Below, piece by piece: positions 40,187-49,095 of a stretch of 64,000 nucleotides of DNA (positions are counted from its first letter, which is position 1; each line of letters starts with the position of its first letter). The stretch lies in the NCBI RefSeq assembly GCF_029846635.1, contig NZ_JARVTG010000001.1:3404501-3468500 (forward strand), written 5' to 3'. The notes beneath the pieces were generated by a model. The model was not told the origin of the DNA. It saw nothing but the letters and a program-made list of their open reading frames with translations, and ran no database searches. The translations under genes were made by a program, and so were the position numbers. Source of the DNA: Pokkaliibacter sp. MBI-7 (lineage in GTDB: Bacteria > Pseudomonadota > Gammaproteobacteria > Pseudomonadales > Balneatricaceae).

Positions 40187-42247
40187 TCAGGGGTGAGCAG
40201 AGTGCTGGGCTTCACTGTTGACGATGACCGTGCGGTTACGGCCGCCGCGCTTGGCGTCGTACAGCGCGGTGTCGGCGCGCTCCAGCGCAGAGATAAAGTC
40301 CTCCCGCTCGGCGCTCCAGTCACTCAGGCCCAGGCTGACGGTCAGACGAATATGCTGGTCCTGGCAATGCACCCGCATCTTTTCCACTGCTTCTCGCAGG
40401 CGCTCGGCGACCACCCAGGCCTGCTGCATGTCGGTCTGGGTCAGCAGGATGACGAACTCTTCACCACCCCAGCGGCAGAAGATATCGGTTTCGCGCAAAT
40501 GAGCATTACACACCGCGGCAAACTCCTTCAGCACGATGTCGCCGCTGGCATGGCCGTAGCTGTCATTGATCAGCTTGAAGTGATCAATGTCGGCAATCAT
40601 CACGCACAGGCTCTGGCCGTGACGTTTTGACCAGGACTGCTCGCGGGCTGCCTGCTCTTCCATGGAACGGCGGTTGTAGAGGCCGGTCAGCGGATCCTTG
40701 GCCGCCATTTCCTGCAGCTTCTGCTGCAGATGCATATGCTCGTTGACGTTCTCCACCAGTGCCACATAGGTGCTGTCTTCACCATTGATGCGTACCGGGC
40801 TGATGTTCATCTGGGTCCAGATGATTTCGCCGCCGGCGTTAAGAAAACGTTGCTGATGGCTGAGCTTGTCGACGACGCCATCGATCAGCGCCTGATAGGT
40901 GCGGCGGGTTGCGTCGCGCTCTTTGTGGTGAATCAGATCAATCCACTGCCAGCGAGAGAGATTTTCTTCAGGGAAGCCGATCATCTGAGCAAAGGCAGGG
41001 TTGGCATCAAGGATATGACCAAAGCGGTCGAGCTGCAGGATGCCGAGGCTGGCATCTTCGAAGATCGCCCGAAACCGGGCTTCGCTGCGTTCCAGCTCAC
41101 GGGCGGCCTGATGAGTCTGGGTAATGTCGTGAATGATCAGATACAGCAGCGGCTCACCGGCAAGAATGATCTGACCAGAGTTGATCTCCACCCGGCGAGT
41201 GGTGCCATTCCACAGCTTCTGCGTCACTTCACAGGGGTTGGCGCTACCGATCAGCTGCAGGGTGCTGAGACCTCCAGCAGACAAGTCATCCAGTGTCAGA
41301 CGCATCAGGTCTTTGCCGGGGTAGGCATAGAACGCCATAGCCGCCTGATTGGCCATAACGATATGGCCATTGAGCGGATTGACCAGCAGCTGAATGGCCC
41401 GGTTTTTTTCAAACAGGCTGTAGAAGTCCTGGTGACCGCGCTTGAGGTTGCGATAAAACAACAGGGCCAGCACCGCGAGGATGATGGTCAGTACCATACT
41501 CAGGCCCAAGGCCTTGTACAGATGCTGGTATGGCGGGGCGGGAGCCGACCAGAGCAGGCGGGTGGGCTGCGATGCGTTGAGCTGAACGCTCTGGATGGCA
41601 TCTGGCTCGGTGCCACTGCTCAGCCTCAGCTGGCTGAAATCGTAGTTGCTGGCCAGACTGGCCAGATAGCTGTTATCCAGCAGACGCCAGAACACCAGAT
41701 AATGGAGGTGCTCGCAGCTGGCCTCGAAGGTATTGGGCACAATGGGGGCGGACGACAGCATCAGGGTTTGTCCGGCCGCCGTGAGGAAGTCAGTGCTGGC
41801 TGACTCTTGCAGGTTGCTCATCTGCGTCGCCGGGGTACAGCTGATCTGATGCTGGCGTACGAAGTCCCGTACCTGCCGCAACTGCTCGGCCGTTAGCGGC
41901 TGCAGACTATTGTTGAAGCGCTCGGCGAAATCCGGTGCCAGGATCAGAATCCCGCTCATGTCGTTGGAGCTGATGGTGTCTGCCCCGAAGGTCGACTCCA
42001 GCCAGGACGGATCCAGCTCCGGCTGCTGCATCTGGCGATACGCGTCATCCCAGGAGGCGTGGTCGTACAGGGCGCGGGTCAGCTCACGTTTTTCATTGTT
42101 GAGTGCCGCCTGCAGCAGTGTCTGTTTTGACTGCCGGTACTCATCCTGCATCATGCTGCGTGAGCCCAGCAATAACACCAGCATCAGCAGCAGGAAGCTC
42201 AGGGCAATACTGAAAAAAACAGCGACGGCCCGACGAAATGGAAGCAT
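40187..42247 (-). CDS. Membrane diguanylate cyclase with CHASE4-like sensor and two PAS domains
   Basis: A 686-residue protein. TM1 (AVAVFFSIALSFLLLMLVLL) is followed by a periplasmic domain of about 210 residues containing DHASWDDAYRQMQ, the hallmark of CHASE4 sensors. TM2 (LSMVLTIILAVLALLFY) leads to two PAS domains (around QLLVNPLNGHIVMANQAAMA and GILQLDRFGHILDANPAFA). The GGDEF domain has the active variant GGEEF at 594-598 (RWGGEEFVILL). No EAL domain is present, so it should make c-di-GMP only. It is convergent with the acyl-CoA dehydrogenase gene. The ribosome site is poor. The periplasmic ligand is unknown. Confidence 0.92.
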   Translation of the reverse strand: MLPFRRAVAVFFSIALSFLLLMLVLLLGSRSMMQDEYRQSKQTLLQAALNNEKRELTRALYDHASWDDAYRQMQQPELDPSWLESTFGADTISSNDMSGILILAPDFAERFNNSLQPLTAEQLRQVRDFVRQHQISCTPATQMSNLQESASTDFLTAAGQTLMLSSAPIVPNTFEASCEHLHYLVFWRLLDNSYLASLASNYDFSQLRLSSGTEPDAIQSVQLNASQPTRLLWSAPAPPYQHLYKALGLSMVLTIILAVLALLFYRNLKRGHQDFYSLFEKNRAIQLLVNPLNGHIVMANQAAMAFYAYPGKDLMRLTLDDLSAGGLSTLQLIGSANPCEVTQKLWNGTTRRVEINSGQIILAGEPLLYLIIHDITQTHQAARELERSEARFRAIFEDASLGILQLDRFGHILDANPAFAQMIGFPEENLSRWQWIDLIHHKERDATRRTYQALIDGVVDKLSHQQRFLNAGGEIIWTQMNISPVRINGEDSTYVALVENVNEHMHLQQKLQEMAAKDPLTGLYNRRSMEEQAAREQSWSKRHGQSLCVMIADIDHFKLINDSYGHASGDIVLKEFAAVCNAHLRETDIFCRWGGEEFVILLTQTDMQQAWVVAERLREAVEKMRVHCQDQHIRLTVSLGLSDWSAEREDFISALERADTALYDAKRGGRNRTVIVNSEAQHSAHP

Positions 42248-42319
42248 CTTGATATGTTGTCCTCAGAAGACCGGCGGTTATCGCAACAGCATACGTTAAT
42301 TAAACAACGTTACCGCACC

Positions 42320-42889
42320 TTAACTATTTCTGACCCTGACCGGGCGCAAAGTTGCCATTGGCAGCGGCTCTACTTCCTGCATGGTGTGGCGTGCACGCTG
42401 CACCAGCTGGCGGTAGTCCTGATCCGCACGCTGCTGAAGTTCCAGGGTGGCCAGCGACACTCTGCCGCATGGAATCGCCGGATGGCCTGCCAGCAGCTGA
42501 TTGGGCTGACCGCTGAAATTGGCTTCGACCACGGAGCCGGGCGATACCATGCTTTGCTCGGCAATGACTGCGCCGTCCAGTACGACGGCCCCCATGCCCA
42601 CAAAAGCGCGACGTCCGACCTGACAGTTACACAGGGTAGCGCCAGCAGCGATATGAGTATCCTCTTCCACCAGCGTTCGCCGTCCTGCCGTGGAGTGCAG
42701 TACGCAGTTGTCCTGGACGTGGCTGCCGGAACGTATTTCCACGGTGCCCAGATCTCCCCGCAGGGAGGTGAGCGGGCCGATGTAGCAGTTGCCGCCGATA
42801 TACACATCGCCTATCAGCACCGCGCTGGGGTGAATGAAGGCGCTGGGGTCGACGACCGGGATTAATCCATCAAATGCAAATACGGGCAT
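42320..42889 (-). CDS. PaaY-like left-handed beta-helix (hexapeptide) protein lacking two zinc ligands
   Basis: A 189-residue hexapeptide-repeat protein that aligns end to end with phenylacetate-pathway PaaY/gamma-carbonic-anhydrase-like thioesterases. MPVFAFDGLIPVVDPSAF, HPSAVLIGDVYIG, SLRGDLG, VQDNCVLH, AFVGMGAVVLDGAVI and the C-terminal HTMQEVEPL all fit. His65 is kept, but the zinc-binding segment normally reading GHSAILHGC is AAGATLCNC here. From memory of PaaY this replaces His82 by Ala and His87 by Cys. Metal-dependent activity is therefore doubtful. No paa genes are nearby. It may have a different catalytic or purely structural role. Confidence 0.8.
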   Translation of the reverse strand: MPVFAFDGLIPVVDPSAFIHPSAVLIGDVYIGGNCYIGPLTSLRGDLGTVEIRSGSHVQDNCVLHSTAGRRTLVEEDTHIAAGATLCNCQVGRRAFVGMGAVVLDGAVIAEQSMVSPGSVVEANFSGQPNQLLAGHPAIPCGRVSLATLELQQRADQDYRQLVQRARHTMQEVEPLPMATLRPVRVRNS

Positions 42890-43456
42890 GACGTGATTCC
42901 TGTGCTAGACCCCAGGGGTGATGATAACGACGGCTCCCATGATGCAGGACAAGCTCTGTGACCGTCGCAGGCTGTAAGCTAATCGGATTCAGTTGGTCGC
43001 TGTCGCCGAAGTCTTTGTCAGCGTGCTGGCAGACCCGCACTGCTGACCGTCATCCAGCTGTATTTTGCTGTGCCAAGTATAGTCTCAGTGACGTAAGGAT
43101 GGGACCTTCAGGGCGCCAAATGGCGAGAAAAAGTCAGCATGTTGTCCAGCCCGATGCGGTGTCCTTCTATACAGGGAACATGGCTCATCATACGGATGCG
43201 GAACGCTGCCGGTGCTGTCTCTGCCATGGTCAGCAGCAACGGTTGGATGAACGACGGCTGCGATGGTTTTGTTATCCCGACCGCTGCTGGTCAGGCGGTC
43301 GGGTTCTTTCCCTACTACAGTACATAATCAACAAGAAATGGACTGCATGATTGAACCGGTACTGAAGGGCATCGGCGCTATGGCGACAGCCAGCTGCCCG
43401 GCATTTGGCCAGCGGCTGTGGGGCCGGCTGTCAGCCAGACCATCAGAGGGGCAATG
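42890..43456. other. Long leader region before the CBS-PAS-GGDEF-EAL gene
   Basis: About 570 bp with no credible coding region; the open frames here are short and have no family similarity. It holds a 9-bp hairpin (CCCGACCGC / GCGGTCGGG, 43276-43303) followed by TTCTTTCC, about 150 bp before the next gene. This could be an attenuator or the end of a small RNA. Confidence 0.45.
43276..43311 (+). terminator. Terminator-like hairpin in a leader region
   Basis: A perfect 9-bp stem (43276-43284 / 43295-43303) with a 10-nt loop and a short T-rich tail (TTCTTTCC). No plus-strand gene precedes it, so it could terminate a small RNA or attenuate the downstream gene. Confidence 0.5.
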
Positions 43457-46003
43457 ATGAACAGTCGCAGGGAGACATATTCAGTGAAGATGGATACGGA
43501 ACTGCCCGAAGCCGAGTTGTACAGTGTTGAGGTATGGCGTCTGTTGCATTCGCCGCTGCAGATCTGTAGCCCTGAGCAGCACCTGCAGCAGGTGATCCGG
43601 CGCATGTTCGAGTCGCGCAGCAGTGCCATGGTGATCATGGACGCGGGCCAGTTGCTGGGCATCTGGACCGAGCGCGATGCCAGCCATATCAGTCAGCGGC
43701 CTGATGTGCTGGAGGATCCCATCCGGCTGCATATGAGTACGCCGGTCAAGACCCTGCCACGCAGTGCCACCCTGCGCGAGGCCGGGGTGGTGATGCAGCG
43801 TGAGCGGGTGCGTCATCTGGTGGTGGTGGATGAGCAGCAGCAACCGATCGGCTTGTTCAGCCTCAGTGACCTGATCCGTCATCAGGGTGTGGAGTATTAC
43901 CTGGCCCTGCGTGACGTCGACAGTGCCATCACCCGACTGCCGCTGGTGATGGCAGCGACCACACCGGCCATCGATGCTTTCCGGCTGATGTATTCCCAGT
44001 TGCGCGACGCCATGCTGGTGGAGTTTGATGACGGCGTCATGGGTATTGCCACTGAGCATGACTGGGTGCGCCTGCTGGTGAACGGTGAGATTCAGCGGCC
44101 GATTGGTGAGCTGATTCCGCGTCAGGTGGAAACCGTATCGTCAGGGACGCCGCTGCTGATGGCGCGCAACCTGATGGAAAGCCGTGGCTTCCGGCATGTC
44201 GGCATCACCACCACCAGTGGACAGGTCAAGGCGATTCTGTCTTACGGCGATATTCTCAGCAGCATTGAATACACCTACGTCAATCGGCTGCAGTCAGCAC
44301 TGGATCAGCGCAATCAGGCCCTGCGTGAATCCATGGAGCATCTGCGCCTCGCTCAGAAAGTGATCGAGGCTTCACTGGATGCCATCATCGTCACCGATGC
44401 CGATGGCATCATCCGTTCGGTCAATCCCAGTTTCAGTGCTGTCACCGGCTACTCCGCCGAAGAGGCCATTGGCCGATCGCCCTCCATGCTCAGCTCGGGC
44501 CGCCATGATCAGGCGTTCTACAATGAAATGTGGTCGACCCTGCGCAGCAAGGGCAGCTGGCAGGGTGAGATCTGGAATAAACGCAAGAACGGTCAGGTGT
44601 TCCCGGAGTGGATCACCATCACCGCCATCACGGATGAGCTGGGCGAGGTCAGGCAGTACGCCGCCATCTTCAGTGACATCTCCGACCGTAAGCAGCGGGA
44701 GGAGCAGATCAAGCGACTGGCCTACTTCGATGAGCTGACCGGGCTGGCTAACCGTCGTTTGTTTCAGGACCGGCTGGAACGGGCGATTGCTAATGCCCAT
44801 CGCCATCAGCACCGGCTGGGGGTGTTCTTCCTCGATCTGGACATGTTCAAGCGCATCAATGACAGCCTGGGCCACAGTGTCGGTGATCAGGTACTCAAGC
44901 TGGTGGCCGAGCGGCTGCAGGGGTGTCTGCGGGAGGGCGATACGGCAGCGCGTCTGGGCGGCGATGAATTTACCGTGCTGGTGCCTGAGGTGGCGTCCGA
45001 CTACGAGCTGGAGGGGCTGGCCAGTCGCCTGCTGAAAGTGTTGTCTGTGCCGCTGCAGGTGGGTGAGCACGAGTTGCATATCTCTACCAGTATTGGCATT
45101 GCCTGCTATCCCGATGATGGCGAGACTGTTGAGCTGCTGCTCAAGCGGGCAGACACCGCGATGTATCGCTCCAAGGATGATGGCCGTAACAGTTACAACC
45201 TGTTCCGCCGGCCACTGGAGGAGGAGTCTCACGCGCGTCTGAACATGGAGTCCGAGCTGCGGGCGGCGCTGAGGCAGGGGGAATTCCGGCTGTTCTTTCA
45301 GCCGCGCATCAGCCTCGACAGCAACGAGGTGACCGGCTTCGAGGCGCTGATTCGCTGGCCCTGTGTACAGGGCATGATTTCACCGGGGCAATTCCTGCCG
45401 CTGGCTCAGCAACTGGGGCTGATGCCCAACATTACCCAGTGGGTGCTGAACGAGGCATGCCGGCAGTTGCGTGCCTGGCAGAAGGAGGGGCGGCGAGTGG
45501 TGCCGGTGGCGATCAATCTGTCGGTTGCTGATCTGCATGGTGGCAGTCTGGTACACAGTATTCAGCGGGCACTGGATCACTATCATCTGGCACCGGAGCT
45601 GCTGGAAATTGAGATCACTGAGAACAGTTTCATTCCGGAAAAGTCGACGCTGGCACTGCAACGTCTGCATGCCCTGCGCAACTTGGGTCTGGGGATCGCT
45701 ATCGATGACTTTGGCACCGGTTACTCCTGCCTGAGCTATCTCAAGCGTCTGCCGCTGGATTACCTGAAAATTGATGCCAGCTTTGTCCGTGGCCTGCCTG
45801 CTGATGACAATGACGTGCAGCTCACCACCTCGCTGATCAATCTGGCCCATGGTCTGGGCCTGAAGGTGATTGCTGAAGGCGTGGAGCGCCAGCAGCAGCG
45901 GGATTTTCTGCTGGCGGCGCAATGCGATGAGGTGCAGGGCTTCTGGTTCTCCGAACCGCTGCCCAGTGAGCAGGCGGCAGCGTGGTTGCCATTGCGGCGT
46001 TAG
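43457..46003 (+). CDS. CBS-PAS-GGDEF-EAL c-di-GMP turnover protein
   Basis: An 848-residue cytoplasmic protein. Residues 30-275 carry four CBS motifs in two Bateman pairs (LQQVIRRMFESRSSAMVIMD, ATLREAGVVMQRERVRHLVV, AIDAFRLMYSQLRDAMLVEF, LMARNLMESRGFRHVGI), which usually bind adenine nucleotides. A PAS domain follows (SLDAIIVTDADGIIRSVNPS). GGDEF is intact at 501-505 (RLGGDEFTVLV) and EAL starts at Glu629 (FEALIRW), with EITENSF, DDFGTGYSCLSYL and LKIDASFV. AGGGG lies before two adjacent ATG codons; I use the second for better spacing. It could link energy status to c-di-GMP level (inference from CBS). Confidence 0.92.
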   Translation: MNSRRETYSVKMDTELPEAELYSVEVWRLLHSPLQICSPEQHLQQVIRRMFESRSSAMVIMDAGQLLGIWTERDASHISQRPDVLEDPIRLHMSTPVKTLPRSATLREAGVVMQRERVRHLVVVDEQQQPIGLFSLSDLIRHQGVEYYLALRDVDSAITRLPLVMAATTPAIDAFRLMYSQLRDAMLVEFDDGVMGIATEHDWVRLLVNGEIQRPIGELIPRQVETVSSGTPLLMARNLMESRGFRHVGITTTSGQVKAILSYGDILSSIEYTYVNRLQSALDQRNQALRESMEHLRLAQKVIEASLDAIIVTDADGIIRSVNPSFSAVTGYSAEEAIGRSPSMLSSGRHDQAFYNEMWSTLRSKGSWQGEIWNKRKNGQVFPEWITITAITDELGEVRQYAAIFSDISDRKQREEQIKRLAYFDELTGLANRRLFQDRLERAIANAHRHQHRLGVFFLDLDMFKRINDSLGHSVGDQVLKLVAERLQGCLREGDTAARLGGDEFTVLVPEVASDYELEGLASRLLKVLSVPLQVGEHELHISTSIGIACYPDDGETVELLLKRADTAMYRSKDDGRNSYNLFRRPLEEESHARLNMESELRAALRQGEFRLFFQPRISLDSNEVTGFEALIRWPCVQGMISPGQFLPLAQQLGLMPNITQWVLNEACRQLRAWQKEGRRVVPVAINLSVADLHGGSLVHSIQRALDHYHLAPELLEIEITENSFIPEKSTLALQRLHALRNLGLGIAIDDFGTGYSCLSYLKRLPLDYLKIDASFVRGLPADDNDVQLTTSLINLAHGLGLKVIAEGVERQQQRDFLLAAQCDEVQGFWFSEPLPSEQAAAWLPLRR

Positions 46004-46032
46004 CAGGGGCCACGCGGTAAGGTGGCAGGCCG

Positions 46033-47127
46033 TTACCAGGCAAAACTAAGCTGCTGCGGTTGCTGGGTGGTTGCTGCCGCCTTGAGTCTGACACCCACGC
46101 CGATCAGGCGTACTGGCCGCAGACCGCGTTGCCAGGCGGCGGTCAGCAGGCTGGCGTAATCGCTGTCGGGGCGCTGCAGGTGGCGCTCTACGGTGGTCTG
46201 CTGAAAGTCGTGGAACTTCATCTTCACCACCCGCCCCTGAATCTGCTCCAGCAGCTGACGGCGGGCCAGTCGCTGCTGCAGTTCTTCCTCCAGCCGCGGT
46301 AACTGCGCCAGGCAGCTGGCAAGGTCCGGCAGATCCTGATCGTAGGTATGTTCTACACTCAGGGATAACCGCTCTTCACGTGCTTCCACCGGGCGCTGAT
46401 CTTCACCGCGGCTGAGGCGATACAACTGCAGACCGAAGCGGCCGAAGCGCTCCTGCAGCTGCTGTGCGGACCAGCCTTGCACGTCCGCACAGGTGAATAG
46501 CCCCAGCTCGTGCATACGGGCGGCCGTCACCTTCCCCACGCCCCAGATTTTTTCCACCGGCAATGGCAGCACAAAGCTTTCCACCTCATGGGGAGGGATG
46601 ACTTTCATGCCGTCCGGCTTGTGCCAGTCGCTGGCAATTTTGGCCAGAAACTTGTTCGGTGCCACCCCGGCAGAGACGGTAATGCCCAGCTCATTGCGCA
46701 CCCGTTCGCGGATATGGCTGGCAATGCGGGTAGCGCTGCCCTGAAAGGCGTCGCTGCTGCTGACGTCGATAAAGGCTTCATCCAGCGACAGCGGCTCCAC
46801 GTGATCACTGAACTCCGCCAGAATGGCCATAAAGGCCCTGCTGACATCACGGTACTTGGTCATGTTGCCGGGAATCAGGGTGAGATTGGGACACAGTCGC
46901 AGCGCGTGGGAGGACGGCATTGCCGAACGCACGCCAAACTTGCGGGCCGGGTAGTTGCAGGTGGCGATGACCCCGCGCTTGTCCGGGCGACCGCCAATGG
47001 CCAGCGGAATATCGCGGTAGGGCGGATGGTCACGCATCTCCACGGCGGCATAGAAGCAGTCACAGTCAAAGTGAATGATCTTGCGCTGGTGCTGAGCTGG
47101 AACGGCTGAGTCGTTATCGACGGACAT
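46033..47127 (-). CDS. dinB: DNA polymerase IV (Y-family translesion polymerase)
   Basis: A 364-residue protein, normal for Pol IV. The palm acidic residues are visible: Asp21 in IIHFDCDCFYAAVEM and Asp116-Glu117 in LSLDEAFIDVS. The finger residues lie in NYPARKFGVRSAMPS. Helix-hairpin-helix elements (EKIWGVGKVTAARMHELG) and the little-finger domain follow. It extends synthesis past damaged or misaligned templates. The C-terminus ends QQLSFAW, with QQLSF resembling a beta-clamp-binding pentapeptide. I see no clear LexA box in the short spacer upstream. It is convergent with the CBS-GGDEF-EAL gene and divergent from the WYL regulator. Confidence 0.95.
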   Translation of the reverse strand: MSVDNDSAVPAQHQRKIIHFDCDCFYAAVEMRDHPPYRDIPLAIGGRPDKRGVIATCNYPARKFGVRSAMPSSHALRLCPNLTLIPGNMTKYRDVSRAFMAILAEFSDHVEPLSLDEAFIDVSSSDAFQGSATRIASHIRERVRNELGITVSAGVAPNKFLAKIASDWHKPDGMKVIPPHEVESFVLPLPVEKIWGVGKVTAARMHELGLFTCADVQGWSAQQLQERFGRFGLQLYRLSRGEDQRPVEAREERLSLSVEHTYDQDLPDLASCLAQLPRLEEELQQRLARRQLLEQIQGRVVKMKFHDFQQTTVERHLQRPDSDYASLLTAAWQRGLRPVRLIGVGVRLKAAATTQQPQQLSFAW

Positions 47128-47203
47128 AGTGGCGACCGCTGTGGTCTGATCTTGACGAAGTACTGGATTTTAATACAGTGCTTGCTCACTGTCTGCTCAG
47201 GAA

Positions 47204-47959
47204 ATGATTGTGGCCCGTACTCAGCGCTTGTTTACCCTGATGCAAATCCTGCGTCGCCATCGCTATCCGGTGACGGCGCAGGTGCTGGCGCAGGAGCTGG
47301 AAGTCAGCGTGCGCACGCTGTACCGCGATATCGCCACGCTGCAGGCGCAGGGGGCCCACATCGAGGGGGAAGCGGGTCTGGGTTATGTGCTACGCCCGGA
47401 TTTCGTACTGCCGCCGCTGATGTTCTCGCAGGAGGAAATTGAGGCACTGGTGCTGGGGGCGCGCTGGGTCGGCAGCCATACCGACAAGCCATTGGGGCAG
47501 GCGGCGACCGATGCACTGGCCAAAATAGCCGCAGTCTTACCGGCCGAGGCACGTCACTTACTTGATTCCACCACGCTGCTGATCCCGGCACGGCAGCAGG
47601 ATGACCGCTGGCAGGCGGAGTTGCGGCAGGCGATGCGGGCTGAGCGCAAGGTGCTGGTGGACTACGCGGATGCGCAGGGGCGGGCCAGCCAGCGCATACT
47701 CTGGCCCTTTGCCCTGGGGTATTTCGAGCAGGTCCGGGTGGTGGTGGCCTGGTGTGAACTGCGTCAGGATTTCCGCCATTTCCGGGTAGACCGCATCCTG
47801 TCACTGCAGTTGCAGAACGATCATTTCCCTCAGCGTCGGGCCAACCTGCTGGCACAGTGGCGGGCAGAGCATCTGTACAGACCACAGCAGCGCGAGCAGG
47901 TCCGTGTAGATGAGACTGCCGATGATCAGAACACTGAGCAGCAGGCCGGGCAGGGATAA
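47204..47959 (+). CDS. YafY-like HTH/WYL-domain transcriptional regulator
   Basis: A 251-residue protein. The N-terminal HTH_11 winged helix is TQRLFTLMQILRRHRYPVTA, followed by ELEVSVRTLYRDIATLQAQG and GYVLRPDFVLPPLMF. The C-terminal WYL domain includes RKVLVDYADAQGRASQRIL, WPFALGYFEQVRVVVAWCEL and RHFRVDRI. Such regulators are commonly encoded beside VOC-fold proteins, as here. AGGA lies just before the ATG. It is divergent from dinB with about 75 bp between starts. Its target is probably the next gene; the WYL ligand is unknown. Confidence 0.9.
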   Translation: MIVARTQRLFTLMQILRRHRYPVTAQVLAQELEVSVRTLYRDIATLQAQGAHIEGEAGLGYVLRPDFVLPPLMFSQEEIEALVLGARWVGSHTDKPLGQAATDALAKIAAVLPAEARHLLDSTTLLIPARQQDDRWQAELRQAMRAERKVLVDYADAQGRASQRILWPFALGYFEQVRVVVAWCELRQDFRHFRVDRILSLQLQNDHFPQRRANLLAQWRAEHLYRPQQREQVRVDETADDQNTEQQAGQG

Positions 47960-48084
47960 GGGCACTATCAGCGCTGTGCGGGGAACGATGCGGCTACTGA
48001 CAAAAACTGACAGTCACCCCGCCTAGGATGCAGGGCAGCGGACAGGCCATCGTCTGTTCAGTAATCACCCAGCGAGGTTTCATC

Positions 48085-48480
48085 ATGTCTTCATCTGCAG
48101 CACAAGCCATCAGCAGTCAGCCTAACTTTGTCATTCTTTATGTGGCTGATCCTGAAGCCAGCGTGTCGTTCTACACCCGCCTGCTGGCTGTCGAGCCGGT
48201 CGAAGTGTCACCCACCTTTGCCCTGTTTGTGCTGGAAAGCGGCCTCAAACTGGGCTTGTGGAAGGTATCGGGTGTTGAGCCTGCAGCACTGCTCTGCGGC
48301 GGTGGCACTGAGCTGGTTTTCCCTCAGGCCAGCCGTGAGCAGGTTGATGCACTGTGCATGCGCTGGTGGGATCAGGGTGTGCGTATTCTGCAGCAGCCGA
48401 CCAGCATGGACTTTGGCTATACCTTTACTGCAGCAGATCCTGATGATCACCGTTTGCGTGTGTTTGTCATGGAAATGTGA
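48085..48480 (+). CDS. VOC-fold (glyoxalase/bleomycin-resistance-like) protein
   Basis: A 131-residue protein with the paired beta-alpha-beta-beta-beta modules of the vicinal oxygen chelate superfamily: PNFVILYVADPEASVSFYTR, EVSPTFALFVLESGLKLGLW, ELVFPQASREQVDALCMRW and SMDFGYTFTAADPDDHRLRV. Metal ligands are not obvious, and a drug-binding rather than metalloenzyme role is possible. The start at ATG 48085 is preceded by GAGG. It lies 125 bp after the WYL regulator in the same direction, a common pair. Confidence 0.85.
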   Translation: MSSSAAQAISSQPNFVILYVADPEASVSFYTRLLAVEPVEVSPTFALFVLESGLKLGLWKVSGVEPAALLCGGGTELVFPQASREQVDALCMRWWDQGVRILQQPTSMDFGYTFTAADPDDHRLRVFVMEM

Positions 48481-48510
48481 GAACACCTCCACGCTCTGCG
48501 CAGATCGTGT

Positions 48511-48978
48511 TCAGTAGTAGCGATCTTCAAGCTGATGGCGGCGCAGGCTCCTGACCGCATGGGCCGCCATCAGCAGACAAGCGAGCATGGCGGCCAGTGC
48601 CGCCAGGGCAACATAGAGATTGATGGCCATGTCGGCCAGTAGCTCGGTACGCACACTGAACGTGGGCAGCCAGCGTGAGTAGCTGATCGCGACATCCTGA
48701 CCTGTGTGGTAATCATTGACCTGCTGGGTGACGAAGGTGCCCAGCGTCAGCTCGCCCCCAGCCGGGGTGAAATGGTAGTCGATGGTTTGCGTCGAATAGT
48801 GTGGGCTGATGCCGGAAATCACGGCCTGGGTGTCTGCCCTGGCAACGCTAATACAGGCGTAAGCCAGGGCGCCCTCTCTGGCAAACAGCAGGACCATGAA
48901 CAGTGGCAGCAGCAGGACCAGCGCGATCATCTTGCGGGTATAGTGAAAATCGCGCTGTGCTTCTCTGGGGTAGTACAT
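48511..48978 (-). CDS. Two-span membrane protein, DUF3592-like
   Basis: A 155-residue protein with one helix near the N-terminus (MIALVLLLPLFMVLLFA) and one near the C-terminus (NLYVALAALAAMLACLLMAA). They enclose a periplasmic beta-rich domain with TIDYHFTPAGGELTLGTFV and DYHTGQDVAISYSRWLPTFS. The layout resembles DUF3592 proteins, whose function is unknown. No clear partner: it converges with the VOC gene, and the next gene on its strand (49096) encodes a pseudouridine synthase that ends upstream of it. Confidence 0.6.
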   Translation of the reverse strand: MYYPREAQRDFHYTRKMIALVLLLPLFMVLLFAREGALAYACISVARADTQAVISGISPHYSTQTIDYHFTPAGGELTLGTFVTQQVNDYHTGQDVAISYSRWLPTFSVRTELLADMAINLYVALAALAAMLACLLMAAHAVRSLRRHQLEDRYY

Positions 48979-49095
48979 CAGGCCATCCTTGGATGAATAA
49001 CGGGGCTGGTTCTCTGAACGTCAACCTGCGCTGTCGTGGAGCGCGCGTTTTATCTGCATTCCTGCAGAGGCAGAGCCTGTAACCATGGGCGAAGC

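Noticed and set aside
40730..41803. 357-residue plus-strand open frame
   Set aside because: Antisense to the CHASE4-PAS-GGDEF gene; no family similarity.
42958..43350. 130-residue open frame in the leader of the CBS-GGDEF-EAL gene
   Set aside because: Cys/Arg-rich translation, no ribosome site, and it contains the 43276-43303 hairpin; not credible as a protein.
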